Below are positions 39,875 through 54,139 of a stretch of DNA of 64,000 nucleotides, one piece after another (the stretch's first letter is position 1; the number at the start of each line of letters is the position of its first letter). Below the pieces are notes generated by a model, which was not told where the DNA came from, did not search any database, and was given only the letters and a program-made list of their open reading frames with translations. Source of the DNA: Nautilus pompilius (taxonomy: Eukaryota > Mollusca > Cephalopoda > Nautilida > Nautilidae); assembly GCA_018389105.1 (NCBI GenBank), contig JACATO010000978.1, forward strand, positions 372,001 to 436,000, read 5' to 3'. The position numbers were made by a program, and so were the translations under genes.

Positions 39875-42626
39875 TAGCGTAAAACGAAAATTTCCAACTA
39901 TGAATAATCATAAAATTAAACAAAATCTATTTGTTAAGAGATAAACAGTACAGATGCAGTTGCGGCCAAGACGACAAGATCTCGATAAATTTCCAGATGG
40001 TCTAGATTGGATTTTGCTCGAAACAGAAGTAAATATTGTAGTATGATGTGGAATTTAACGCGCTGGATTACAAATACGTAATTATAATTTTTGCACAGTT
40101 TTTAATCTTCTTTGGAAAGTAGGGAGATTTCCGGTACTTCTCACGTCCTTCGAGCCCGAAAACAGAACTGTCTTACTCCAAAAGATCAGGTAACTGATGA
40201 GGTCTTATTTTCCGATACACTGCATTATGTTCTAAGCCGCTTCCGACAAAAGAGAGAGAAAAAAATACCCTAGCGACAACAAACACTAGCGGGGTGTTAC
40301 GTGGATGGAGAAGATTAGGAAAATGTATTAGAAAACATCGCGAATGCGGCGATCAGAACACCGTTGTTAATGTCTCCTTCATTCACAGCTGTCTGGCGAC
40401 AAATCTGGTAATGCGACCTCTGACGGGGACGTAAAATTCGGAATAAGTAAAAGACGAGCGATACTTAGTAACTTCATCCGGTAATTACCGCGAAGCATCC
40501 GTGCTAAAATCCCAAACCTGGCCGAGGCTGCAATACTACCGTCTCCTCCGACCTTGTTCTGAGTGTGAGAAAGGAAAACAAGACGTCAGTTGCAGTCTAA
40601 AAGAGAGGATATATTTTCTCTGTTAATGTACCTAGCTAACACCAGGGATTTCCAATAACTTAGGGTGGCATTACTGATTAATTTAATTTCGTTTTCTCCG
40701 ATTAAAAAACAAACAACAGGAAAGCAGAAACTAGCACCTGTTACAATTGTACAAACACAGTTGTGCAGAATGGCTTCTGGCTTACTTGCACAAGTTTGAC
40801 GTCACTGCTTTTTACTCTCGCTTTCAAAAGAACAAACGAAAACAATGGTGGTTCTCTAAGTACAGATGTCAGAATAACTAATTAGCACTTTCTCGTAAGT
40901 ATTTGATGTTAGACTTTACCGAAATGCACTTCAGCTTGTCCCTTCGTAACTGCCTTTGAGAATCGCAACATATCTACGAAATAAATTTTGTGTCCTTATA
41001 CATTCAGTGGGAAATGGTCTCCTCCTTATTATTGTCGAATGAGAGTTACTTACTGTGCACAAATGCGAGACTGGTTCGGAATGTCGGATACCGACCTGGC
41101 TCTACTTCGCAAGCGGGAAAACGGTTAAATCACCTACATGGTTCGCCAAAAGATACAAGCGCCCTAACAAAAATGTATTCATACAGGCGATTCCTGCCTC
41201 AGAGCCACAACTCCGCGAGAGGGTCAGTCTAATGTTAATTCGGCAGTTCTAAGACCTGCTAAAATGAAGATGCGACCAGTCTTCACTTGAGAGGTTACTA
41301 ACGAATTTTTCCTCTCGGTTATCATTCATTCGTGCAACCCTAGAGGACACCGGTCTCATTTCCCTCTCTCGGTGGGTGTCCGGTTTGTTTTTTTTGGTTC
41401 TGCTGTTTCAGTAAACTCATACCTTCTATAAATACATTTGAACTTTAGCTACGAAATTATTCAATATCCTTTGCCCAAATAAGGAGCCCACGTCTACAAA
41501 ATATATTTATCATCATCGTCATCACATCACTTTGTTTGTACAACTCTACAGGCCATAGTCTACAAATAAATGAATTACCAACTATTTTTTACCAGAATAT
41601 TCATATTCATTGATGCAAGGACAAAATTAAGTAACTATGAATTTTGCACATTTTTCCATTTACAGATGTGTAGATAAACGTTTGTACATCTGTAGATGTC
41701 TGAGGATTCACGTGAAACTATTTCTCCAAGAATAAGGAAACAAACAGACAGTTTTTATCCGATTAAAAATGACGAGGTTTAGGGAATTTTCTTTTGGATG
41801 CTGAAGGGGTCCATCCACACGATTAATAGGAGTTAGGTATGTCTGGCTCATCAAGAATATCCCACTGACGAAGACACAAAGAATATTTTCGAAACCTCTT
41901 GTAGACGGATTTCTGGTTTCTATAAAGGCTCCGAAATTGTCACAAACGTTAAGCCATTTTTCAAAGCTTAATAGTATATTAAAAGAAGAATGTTTGCGTG
42001 AAATGTAGGTATAGTAAAAATATTAAAATGCAAACAAGCAGCTCTCCATCACGATTGCCCTTCAACGAGCGAGATTAGGAGGGGGGAAAACCAACTCGGC
42101 GAATTCCCCGTGAATTAATGCCCGAAGGAAAACTCTGGTAGGCGATTCTCTGAAGACCGGAGTTTGCGAACGAGTTGGTGGAGCGGATTCGAGCTTTGCC
42201 TGAAGTTTCCGGGTTCCAACAAAGAGAAGTATTCCTTCCGTCCGCTTAGACGTCGGCGTAGTAAACGCAGAGTAATCCATATTCGGTTGAATAGACCGCT
42301 TGGAAATTCAAATCCACTCTACCTTCGTGAAGTGGCTGAGCGAACACTGTCCACACCGAGCGACAGGCGCTTTAAGTGCGCTGTATTGCGAGAATACAGC
42401 GAGTAAAAGGAGCGGATTACTGTTTTCTACCGGAAAGAATCCGTCCCCGTGCTTACATCTGATCGGAAGCGTTTCCAAGCGGTCCGGCTGATTAGATTTG
42501 AAGAGGTTTTGCGGATACGCTCCGTTCACCCATTGATGGGGAAAATTGGCCATTGAAGTCTGGAAATGGCAACGACACGGAAATTATTCCAGCAGATATT
42601 CTGATTAGGTTGTCACGGGAAGAACT

Positions 42627-42634
42627 GAGAGAGA

Positions 42635-42710
<76 letters not shown>

Positions 42711-43105
42711 AAGAGATGAGAGAGAGATGGAGAGAGAGAGATGTAGATAGAGAGAGAGAATGGAGAGAGAGAAATAGATGGGAGAGAAGTTGGAGAGAGA
42801 TGGAGAGAGAATGGGAAGAGATGAGAGAGAGAAAGAGATGGAGAAAGAGATGGAGAAAGAGATGGATAGAGAGATGGAGAGAGAGAATGGAGAGATAGAA
42901 TAGATGGAGGAGAGAATGGAGAGAGAGAGATGGAGAGAGAAAAATGATGGAGGAGAGAGTTGGAGAGAGTGAGAGATAAGAGAGAGGAGATAGAGCGAAT
43001 AGAATGGGAAAGAGGATGAGAAGAGAGCGATTTAGAGAGATTGAGAGAGATGGATAGAGAGAGAGTGGAGAGAGAGAAGAGAGAGATAGCGAGAGAGAGA
43101 GAGAA
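42627..43105 (+). repeat. GA-rich tract, about 480 bp
   Basis: Starts as pure (GA)n and becomes a degenerate purine sequence with GATGGAGAGAG and AATGGAGAG units. It is CU-rich in the sense strand of the neuropeptide gene. Open frames in it are low-complexity artefacts. Confidence 0.95.
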
Positions 43106-43330
43106 TTCTTCAGTAAATCGGGCTTTTTCCACAGTTTATTTGGTCTGTAGCGCAGGAGTTTTGAACAGCCTTGCGGGAACGTCAATGACTTGACTCTGCC
43201 CGCCTAGCTCTCACCCACTTGACGACGACTAGTGAAGTCTACACCTGAAACAGGTCCGCAATAAAGTTTACTTAATTGGAACATAGAAAATTAAAGCAGA
43301 CTGGAACCTTCATATCGCCCGACTGCACAC

Positions 43331-43334
<4 letters not shown>

Positions 43335-43398
<64 letters not shown>

Positions 43399-43424
43399 CT
43401 CTCTCTTTCTCTCTCTCTCTCTCA
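43335..43424 (+). repeat. (CT)n tract opposite in sense to the GA tract at 42.6-43.1 kb
   Basis: About 90 bp of CT repeat. It begins about 230 bp after the preceding GA tract ends, so the two can pair as an imperfect inverted repeat. Confidence 0.95.
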
Positions 43425-46400
43425 CAAGTCAGCTCCATTTACTTATTATAAGCTAATTTAGCCAAGACATCTCTTTAAGACGAATTTCCTATTTATGAAA
43501 AAACCTCCAACACCTGACTCTTGTTATCAAGGTGTATTTCTCTACTGGTTTTATTAAACTCGTCTAAATCGAACGAAATCTACCATACTACCTTCCGACT
43601 AGCCATCCAGATTGACAGCTTCTCCACTGACATTCGGTTCTTCTTCCTGCCAGTTAAACTGTGTTCAAAGCGAGTTTCAGGTATCTTCCATCGGTCTACA
43701 AACGACGCCAAATGCACATATCCACGAATATAAATCGCACGTCCACAGTTGACCAACGTCGGCAGAGCGTGGAGTTAGACTTTCTGGCGATCGTTCGAGT
43801 AAGAACGTGTCTGCCTCCGTTAATCGGCCTTGATTGCTTGGAGGAATTCTTCCGACTTTGGCCCCACCCCGACATCACAAACACGGAGCAGTGTCTGTTA
43901 CCACCCGAACTGTTCCCAACCTTAGACTTCATTGTTTCGGTTAATATCGGCGACCTTTCCAGCCGCGTCTTTTGTAACACCGAAGAACGATATCGGTTCG
44001 GAAGCCCGATTCTATACGGCTAATCTATAAAAACTCAGAACCATCATGTAAAAAGGAATAAATTCTGTTTGTGGAAGGCATTCACCTGGCTAGGTATCTA
44101 CTATTTCTCGCCGTAAGTTGGTACAACTTTTGTAAGCAAATCGAATGAGTATTAAACAGAACTTTACGATCTGCTTTCTAATGTTGCGTGCTGAGTTAAC
44201 ATCTATCAGGTGAAACGTTCTGGCACCCTGACGGGGATAACGGGAACTAAAACACTTTTAATTATCTCCCAATATGCAAATGGAGATTGCATCTAATTTG
44301 TTAGATGTGCTGTTTACATCTTGACTTTTTATGCGGTACATTTGGAAATAGACCGATAGCGAAAGTAATTAACTTAATATAATTTCAAAATGTGGGTATC
44401 TGTAACTCAGGTGAGCGTGGTTTTTGCGAAAGGTAAACTTTTTTTCTGGAAGTTAAAATCACTGCCGTATTGTGCTATTGCGAAATTTACCACTGGATGG
44501 GAAAAAAAAGACTCTTTTCAGCAACATAATACATTATAACCAAGGTATTGCTTTTGCTATGTAAAACGTTCAAAAGTTAGTCTTGTGAATTAAAATAGAC
44601 TTCGCGAGACGAACTTTACATTGCATTTCTTCAAAGTAGGTTCCTGTTAAGCATAGGTAATATTGCTGAATTACATTAGTCTGCTTTGGTCTTTCAGATG
44701 AAGATGCATCTATGCGCAATAAATTACGTTTATGAGAAAATAAACAAAAAAATGTAGATAATACAGAGCTACGTGGGCAGCCTTCTAATAAGATATCGTC
44801 TTCTTGCCTTTAGATCGGCCTGAACGTTTTTCGTGAATTTAAAAAGAGATTAAATAAGCAGACAAATGCACAGTCTGGGTGCCAAGAATCAACCGGCTTG
44901 CAATCTGATACATTTCGGTGAAATAAAGGATCGCTTCTAGTGTCCAAGTAACTATATCCGTAGCGTCTTTTTGCTTGTCATTTTACGTCTGCGGGTTCGA
45001 TGCTTCAGCAGCCTATCGAACTGTTACCAATGTCTCGGTTTCCGCCGATGGTTTTCTGTGAACATCGTTGTCATTACTTTCACCCGGAACAGGAACTCAG
45101 CGATCGCTACCCCGCAGACATACTCCGCTTTACCGTAACTGTTGAATATAAAGTACCGGCTGACTCTAAACGACGCCTAGCCCCGATGGATTTACATAAA
45201 CACCAATAATCCAGGATGCTTTAATTTCGTATATTCTCATCTAGTGTTGAGTAAGGGAATGGCTGGATACGTTGTTATAACAGTAGTAATGGCGGACAGT
45301 TATAGCGGCTAGAAAAATAAGTCGTTTCTCCATTACTAACAATTTCGCCTGTCGAAAATCGTTTCCCGTTTAATTTTTTTTGATGGCCGAGATCCGTGAA
45401 TACTTTTGGACACCATACAATGTACTTCGGGTAGGATGGTGTCTCTTCGTTCTTTGTGTCGGTCATTAAAGCTGAAGTGCAGCAGAAGTTCGACGAAGTA
45501 AGAAAGTTTTGAAACATTTTACAGTCTTCCCAAAAGAGCTTGCTACATTGGGCATGTTACGACACGAAGGATATTTGAAACTTATGAAGCAAACCCAAGT
45601 ATTTATTCCAGTGTCTTTAGCAATTTTTACTGGTTGATATATATATTGTTTTAGGCTACTTTGTCCTCCTGTTTTAATCGAAGAAAGAAAATAGAAATAA
45701 CACGAATATTTGATTATCGGTCGTTTAATCTATCCTAGAGTTAAAAGTACTAACCTACCGATATTCACTTCGAAACCTAAACTGCATTTAAAACTAAATA
45801 TTTGTGGGCTTTTTATCGCATTAAAATTTTTAAAGCTAATAAATAATAAAAGCAACAATAACCTTCTAATTTAAGAAGTCATAAATTTCATAACAAACGC
45901 AAATTTAATAATCAATGAATTCTCTTTTAGCTACAAATCAATTTATATTAAACTCAAAACTGTTTTCAGGCATAAATTTCTGTTCAACTGTGTAGCTGTA
46001 TAATTTACTGCCTTTGAAAATCATTAACTATAAAGAAATTTAATTTTATATTAATAAGGAATAGATTTTTAACGTGAACATATTTTTAAATTTCGTACAA
46101 TTTATTCACCGGATGCCATTCAAAAGCGATTTTACAATTCCGTGCAAAAAGAAAAATTTATCTCGATAAATATAAAGCTATTTGTTTAGTGCTTTGTTGT
46201 TGTTGTTTTTTTCCGACATCTTTAATTTTCGTTGATACTTTTGTTTGTGGAATATTTACTAATTACATGTGGCTGTATTCCAACGATAGGTAGTCCAAGG
46301 AAAAACCGCGATAATTCTAATTTTATTTTTTCACTTCATCAAAATTCGCATTAGTGTCTTAAACTTTCCCGGGACCTCTCAGTTTGGGCTAAAATCCATC

Positions 46401-46542
46401 TATTGTTCACCTTTAACGACTGACATAAAGAACTTTACGTGGTATTTGCACGTAATTAAGTATGGAAAAGAGTAAGCTCTTTACATTCACCAGGTCAGCC
46501 ACTACAGGTGGAGCTTCGGCGATGCGTGGAAAATTTGTTTCC

Positions 46543-46562
46543 GGTGGCGCCCCCTGCCGGTT
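46543..46562 (-). promoter_or_regulatory. CTCF-like motif
   Basis: The minus strand reads ACCGGCAGGGGGCGCCACC, one of the best matches in the window, inside the large intron and pointing left. Confidence 0.45.
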
Positions 46563-48918
46563 GTAAGTTGTCTTTTTCGCGACCAAAGTGCTCAGCTCTA
46601 TTCACTGTTCAAGCTCGCGACGAGGGTTGGGAGAAATAAATCGCAGAAGCTAAATTGAGAAGAAGAAAGAAAAAAAAAAAAAAAACAGCAACAACATCTG
46701 AATAGTTTATTGGCTTCTAACATGTAAGGAGAAACCAAAACTGGAGGAGGGATGGGTGGGTGGAGACAGATGTTGGGTATTGGTCTTAAAGAAGGAACCG
46801 GCTCGGTATCTGAAGTCTCTTCGAAAAAAACCCAGACGTCAAGTGCGATTGCCTGAACGTTCAGAAAGCTCGGCCTGTCGCCGGACACCGAAAACCCAAT
46901 GTCGGAAACATCTCGCCAGGAACGGCAGTTAGCGTAAATCAGTCTCTACGGGAAGATACTTCCCACCACACCTTTCTGGTCGTAATTTTCGGGAAGTTCG
47001 AGTCGCCGGAACTCCACGGCAGGCGTTCGCGAAAAACGAGACGGCCGATAATATATTTTAAGGAACGGCACGCGAGGTTCAGACATCGATAACCTTGAAG
47101 AATGCTCGATAGAGAAGAAGATGCTGTAGTAAGTGTCCGTTTCGATTTGTGCCGACATGCCGACGTAACGTACATGCTCTGTGGGGAGAATCTTTATTCT
47201 CATCGGGGATAAGCCAAGGTCCCGTTTTGTCCTCTCTTTAGCGGAAGAGATTGTATCCGTATCGCGTCTTAAAGAAGGGATTTTCGTATTTATTTCTCGT
47301 GTAATCTCCGTGCTTAGAGTGATACCTAGTGGGGATGTGTAGGGGGGGCCCAAAACAAAGCGGCGATAACCTCTTTCCCAATGGTGATAGTTGGCAGGTA
47401 CCGCAGTTATGAGCCGAACGTTTGTATGGTTTTAAAAGTTGGCGATGTACAGTGGTCAGGTTGTCACGAGCAAAGCCAAATCCGGTCTCTCGACGGTGGG
47501 GGGAGGCTGATGGAATCTGCCAAGGATATCCCGTCGTGACCGAGAGTAAGCTGTCTCTTTCTCTTCAGCGCTTTGGCTCTTTAGAAACTTTTCTCTATTT
47601 TTACGTTGCAAGTACACAGCTTGCAGAATTTACATGATATTATAATGACCTTGCAGATACTGCTTGGAAATCTTGCTGCTGCTAAAGTGCATCATGAAAC
47701 ATATACTGTAGATCCACGCTGTTTGAGGAAAGGTGAAACACAAGTTAATTATATGTCCGCGCTGCGCCGATATCAGGTTTGAAAGCTCTTTATTTTAGTA
47801 ATTCAAGATAAAGGCACCCAAGTGGCTCAGGAAGTTTACTAGACGATGCCTGTTATTCCAGAAGGCCTAATGACAAATAAGAAACTCTGTTAAGATGGTT
47901 AGAAATTAGCCGTAAGAGAGGCTGGTTCCTGAAAGTTTGCTGTTCATTCCCCTAGAACGGTATAAATGATTAAATGTTAGCATGCTGACATTTTAATTAC
48001 CTTGGTTACCGTCGAACAGCCGTGCTGCATTTGTTTCCATTTATTTCCATTAAGATCAAATGTAAAATCACCGCAGCGACTTCCGTGACTGCGATTAGAA
48101 CTAATCACGTCAAAGTGAGTCGACTCCAAGCGAGTTCAGCCTCCCTGTGTAGTTGCATTGGCGCAATGGATTCACTATTCACACGGGCTGTAAGAACTTA
48201 CTAAGGCCCGTCAGAGATATTCAGAAAAAAACAAACTACATTCACAAATGTGCAGCTACTTTTCTTTTATCCATAACGAAGGGTGGGGAGAAAGACAACT
48301 TGGTTGTTTAGAAAAAAATCCACTTTTATGATCTAAAATAAAAAATATATATATAATTCAAATTTATAATAATCTAATATTGTATACAATTTATAAGCGC
48401 ATATGCCATACTATTTCAAATGTAACCGAATAACTTTAATATATGCTGAATGTCGTCATTGTAAACAACAATAAAATATTCCATAGACTTATACATAGAT
48501 TAAGTCACTAGCCTATATAGGTATATGACCGTTAGAAAACGTGTAGAATATTAGTTTATTTTCAAACTTCTGTAGCACACGACACTTTTTAATTGAAATA
48601 TCCACCTAAATATTTTATTAGTGGGTCCACGTTTATTCTAAAATATATGCTCGTTACTTACATGCTTATTTGATATAGATATTAAACTTTTTTTGACACT
48701 TTAGCAGTTATTATAAATTCAATTATATCATAAATGTATTACATTATAATTTTAAAACGTAAATAAGACGTTTATTCAATTTTCGGATTTCTTCTAACTA
48801 ATTTTTTCAATTGAAATAAGAACAAAAAGCAGAGTAAATTAGAATTGGAAGCAATATTTCCAGAAGGGTGAAAGAGGTGATGCCATTACTTGTTTGCTGA
48901 TGTCAACACCGGATATAT

Positions 48919-48970
<52 letters not shown>

Positions 48971-49030
48971 GATGACGTCGGTACAGGAGAGAGAGAGAGA
49001 TGGAGGAAGGGAGAGAGAGAGAGACGGAGA

Positions 49031-49113
<83 letters not shown>

Positions 49114-49364
49114 TGACGTCGGTAGCAGAGAGAAGAGTGGAGGACGGGAGAGAGAGAGATGAGATGACCTCGGTAGAAGAGAGACGGAGAGCTGTGAGAG
49201 AGAGATAGAGAGAGAGAGCTAGAGAGAATAGAGAGAGAGAGAGAGCGATCTCTGAGAGAGAGATGGAGATGACGTCCGTCAGAGAGAGAGAGAGAGATGG
49301 AGGAGGGAGAGAGAGAGAGATGGAGATGCCGTCGGTAGAGAGCGAGACGGAGAGATGGAGAGAC

Positions 49365-49400
<36 letters not shown>

Positions 49401-49447
49401 GAGAGCGAGTCGAGAGAGAGAGAGAGAGAGAGGATCGGAGAGAGAGA
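48919..49447 (+). repeat. GA tract with recurring TGACGTCGG insertions
   Basis: About 530 bp of GA-rich sequence into which GATGGAGATGACGTCGGTA or close variants are set five times (near 48973, 49114, 49165, 49270 and 49327). The TGACGTC core is CRE-like, and one or two copies carry substitutions. It looks like a degenerate minisatellite overgrown by GA slippage. Confidence 0.92.
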
Positions 49448-49974
49448 CTATTTGAAACTGCGATCGCAACATTTTATATTCAGTTTAATTTTCTACCGCC
49501 CTCTCCCTTCTCTTACCGAGCTCGCAACAACTTGCCATACGTTTCCCCCCTCTTAGAATCGGCTTTTTATGCAAGCGATCTACATTGACGACGTCACTGG
49601 GTAGAGGTCTCTTGCCATCTTTGGTTCATTTTCTGGCGACTTCCAACAAAGGAAGATTAAATCGGTATAACCCGCGGTGGCGTGGTATAGGCGAAACAGT
49701 AGAAATGACAACTACCGACCGCGTTAAAGGCAGAATGTCGGGCAATCTTTGTTGCTGAACTGCTTTTAATCAACAGCTACCCCACATATAACTGCAGTGT
49801 GCTGAGGCGGAATTCATACGACGGTGCGTCTATACTCTGTATTATCTTCGTGGACCCATCAAACCAAATACTCGATTTTATTAATTAAAAAAAAAAAAAA
49901 CAGCATTAACATAGTTTCTGGGAAGAAAAGAACTAAAAGATTCGTTCAGAGGCGGCGATGAAAAATCGGGTTGG

Positions 49975-49976
<2 letters not shown>

Positions 49977-50057
<81 letters not shown>
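49977..50057 (+). repeat. (ATT)n microsatellite
   Basis: About 80 bp of TTA/ATT repeats with one interruption. It is complementary in sequence to the AAT array at 34.8 kb in the same intron. Confidence 0.95.
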
Positions 50058-53000
50058 GCGATATCTGATGCTAACGTTCTTGTACGGAAAATGTCTATTG
50101 TTCCTGTGTTCTTGTATCCGCGATACGGAGACGGTTTAGTAAACTTTCACCCCTTCAAAAAGCTGATCGATGGAAGGGAACGGGTCTGGAAGGATTTTGT
50201 TATGCGATGGCGACATATTTCTGTCGTTGTTGCTTTGTAACTAGCGGGAAAAGGCGAATTCGTATAGCGTCACGCATGGGTGCATTTGATTATCACTCGG
50301 TTAGTGATTGCAGTGGTTTTCCCTCCATCTTCATCTTTTACCTGTTATTATTATGGCATGAAATAGAAATAAAACACGCTAGAAGACAGGATTCTCAAAC
50401 ATTAGGTGACTTTCATCACGAATCAAGTCTGTTTCAAGCTAAAATGAGATTCTCCTTAGTCCCAAATTAGTTTTGCTAAGATGCACCCACAGTATAATAA
50501 TATGTCTGGTCTGGCGTGAACAAAATAAGACAGCATCGCCGTCGACCGGGCTGTTCTGTAAAATTTTTTTACCAAAGTCCGATCTATTTACCAGAAACTA
50601 GCTTCGTATGAAACCAAAAAACCGGATATTCAAGGAGCCGTTTGTTCCCACAATGCAATGCAGCGGGAGATAACTCCTCAAGCTAAACACCGCAACCGAA
50701 ACATCTTGGACGAACGCAAAAGAATAAAAATCTTCTAAACTGTATTTTACGTGTTTCAGTTATTCGTGGGGCTCACGAGATATGGGAATACTTAAAGTTA
50801 CTTATCATTTTTTTTTATTTTTAAATTTTAGAACTTTCTCCCCGAAAATTAATTCAGAAATGTGAATAATTTAACACAAAACATAAAACATTAACCCTTT
50901 GCGCTAATCTCTGCCGTCTCAGAGAAGAAGAGGGTGCTTTTGAATTCATGTATTAGATGGTGGAAGTGAAGACAATAAATATCGCGAACGTAGCTGGGGA
51001 ATTCTCTGGTAACGACTCGACACCGCTTATAATGGACCGGGACAAACCGAGTCCTGCATTCCGACAGAGTTCATACGATAAAACCATCCGTGTGTCTGAG
51101 ACGACGTCCACGGCAGCAATAGAAACAGCCAATAAGTACTCGTCTACTTGTCTTTGTTTTGAATTTATCGGTAGCAAATGCAGTTTCGGCTTAGATGCAA
51201 GGCCACACTCGCTCCCGCCGTTCTTGGCTACATTTAAAGTCTTTTAAAAAGTTTTTCTCTCTCTATGTGTGTGTGTGTGTAAATACTCTGCGTATAAATG
51301 ATATTCGGGTATTAAAAAGATCTTTAAAAGTCCCCTTTTTACAAAATTCTTCAAACAATATACGGATTTCGTTTTTAAGTACAAAAATTACACTTATTCC
51401 AATTTTAATCAGTTCTGTTCCTTTCCCTTTATATGGTGGTGTTTTAAATAACATTTCTAAAATTTTAACAATCCCAATTTAGGTTCTCGCCTAGTTATTC
51501 ATTGTTCTGTTAAATTTGCTTGTTTTCTTTTCCTGCGGAAGTGCGAGCTATCGACACCCACTTTATGGCCATAGTTTCTAAGACGAGTCTAATTGCATTA
51601 AAATGCTTGGGCAATTACAGAGCAATTTTTCTAAACGCAACGCTAAAGACTGGATATCAATACCCAATAAATATTGCGCCAGTTTGCCACTTGTGCAAGT
51701 TTGTGGTAACTAATTGGTGCCCTACTACCATGGGTACTCGAGTGTCACTGCAAATCAATTATTGCGTGCAACTTGACGAAATGTCAGTGTGGAAGTGGCT
51801 AATAAGTGACATCTTCACTTCAAGTCGCATAGTCTACCGATGTCTCAAGAACCTGTTAACAAAAAGCATGGCTAGGAAAAACAGGGAAGTCCTCACGTTC
51901 CCACTCATGATTTGGTTTACTTGAAATTAATAATCACAAACACTGAATATTGCTCTTTAATTATATTATTTCACGTTTTAGTCTCTTCTTAGTATAAAAC
52001 ACCAAAAAGAAGAATTTTTAAAACCAGCATCACCGAGTTACTTTATAGCGTTAATAATCGATATTGAAATAATGGCACTTCCACAAGGAAATTGTAACAT
52101 ATCATGCTGCTACCTATGGTTCGATTTTAATAATGCAATTGTCAATCACAAATAAACAAGAGACCATGTACACTGATAGGTTTAAATAATTTTTTATTTC
52201 GATACTTTGGAGACCGCCATATAGTTCCTCGGAGCTCTTTTAAAACCAGAGTACAAAAAGGTGAGACATCAGAACCTAACCGAAAGCCATACAACACTAC
52301 ACAATGCGCAACTATGACAAACACCTACCATAACACACAGCTATGAGGCACGGGAAGTTGTTAGCAGTTTTTGGACACAGATATGGCATTAAACAGACAC
52401 GTTTAAATGTAGATATACTGTAGGTTGGAAACAGTTACTCTTTTCATTGCTAGGAAATACCAACTACATATTTTTAAAAGCAATTTCGATCTACTTCGAA
52501 TTGAAATTTGTCTGTAACAGTTTGTTTGTTGTTTTTCAAAGGATAACTATGTTATTATTTCTTTGTTTCAGTGGCTTTATTATACAGAAGCAATTCCAAA
52601 TAGAACAGAAAACAAATAAGTGGATTAGAAGGCAGGTTTAACAAAGGAGAATGAAAGTTAGGAATGGCGAAGATGGGAAATGGCAAACAAACTGGAACAT
52701 CAGGCATCGTTAAAAATACATTCGCTACCTAATTTGAGCTAGAAGACTTGATATACACTATTTCCCCTAATTTTATCCTTATGTTTTGGAAATCGTTTAA
52801 AATCCTTTTGATGCCCGTAGACGTGATCTGAGAGCCTTTTTCTCCACATAAGGAAACGGTAAATTGTTGACAATATTTTAAAATATATTCTAACTAAGGA
52901 ATTCAAACGCAACAAAATAACTAACGTACCAGGCTGACAACTTTCCGCCATAATATGGCTACCGACTAGCAAAGAACGAAATAAGAAATTAAATTGTTTC

Positions 53001-54139
53001 TACATATCTAAATTAACGCCACTTTGTCTCACTTTTCTCTAAATTGGTCCTGGCAATTGTGGTTTGATTCTTGGATCTATCCGCCTGATTTACGTTAATC
53101 AGCCTCTCTAATCTTGTATCAGTGCTAACTAATTGTTTGGCAGCACCAGTCTCTGAACGTCTACCACCGATTGAGATGACGCAGACACCCTAATGGACAC
53201 GTTTTCCGCACTATTTCACCTGTTTTATTCAACGCAATAAATCGCTGAGATTTGAGGGGGCCGAAGCCCTAATCTAATGAATTCCGGTGTTAGCACGCCA
53301 GGCGCGAGCTGCTCTTCCTTGTGCTGCTATAGAATTAAATTTACTCGAACAATAGCAACTCTATTCTCGAAGTAAACTTCATCTCGACTGAGTAATTCCA
53401 AAAAAATTGTCCCATTAGATTTTATATAGATCTAGAACGCAGACACAAGAGCCCCTATTGATTTCCTGTTGACTATTAACAGTTCTGGCGAACTGAGTAG
53501 TTTTCCCCCTTCTCTTAGCGTTGATGTAGAACACAACATTTTGAAATGAATCCTAAATGAACTGGGGTTTTGATTTTACTTACGTTCACCGTATATTGTG
53601 TCACGTTAATGTATTTTATTTGCTAGGAAACAAAGTCCACGTTGCATTTAAACCACTTACTATCATTTCCGTTATTGTTCTACTACCTTTCCTTTTGTGT
53701 TTTCTACTCCAATTTTTATCAACGATCAGGACATTTTTTCGAATCTCCGAGTCATTTCTCATCCTCGAAATAACGTGAGATCGCATTACGAAACAAAAGA
53801 AATGCTACTGTTCACCATAAGATATATATATATATATATACTTTTTCCCGTCCGTAGCTTGAAGTTGATGCCAGTGTTTGGGAATCACGTTTACTGGAGG
53901 CCAGATTCACCTTCTCCGAACAAACGACCGCGAGAAAATCGGCAGGTTCCATTGACGCTCTTTCGGCTCTGTCTACCTGCCGACAACATCAGGAAGCTCG
54001 CCCTATATTTCGATAGGAGCAGGAATATATTAAGGTTTGCACGACTTTAACAAGAAATACTGTAAGTAAGTAGAAGGTTTCGATGCCATAGAAAACTAGT
54101 TTTCCTCTGCGATCACTCATTTAATGAGAGTGGGATGCG

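Noticed and set aside
51520-51924. 134-codon plus-strand open frame in the intron
   Set aside because: Ordinary composition, no recognised motif, no splice pair, and on the strand opposite the host gene; the neighbouring open frames at 43.7, 46.9 and 53.7 kb were rejected for the same reasons.
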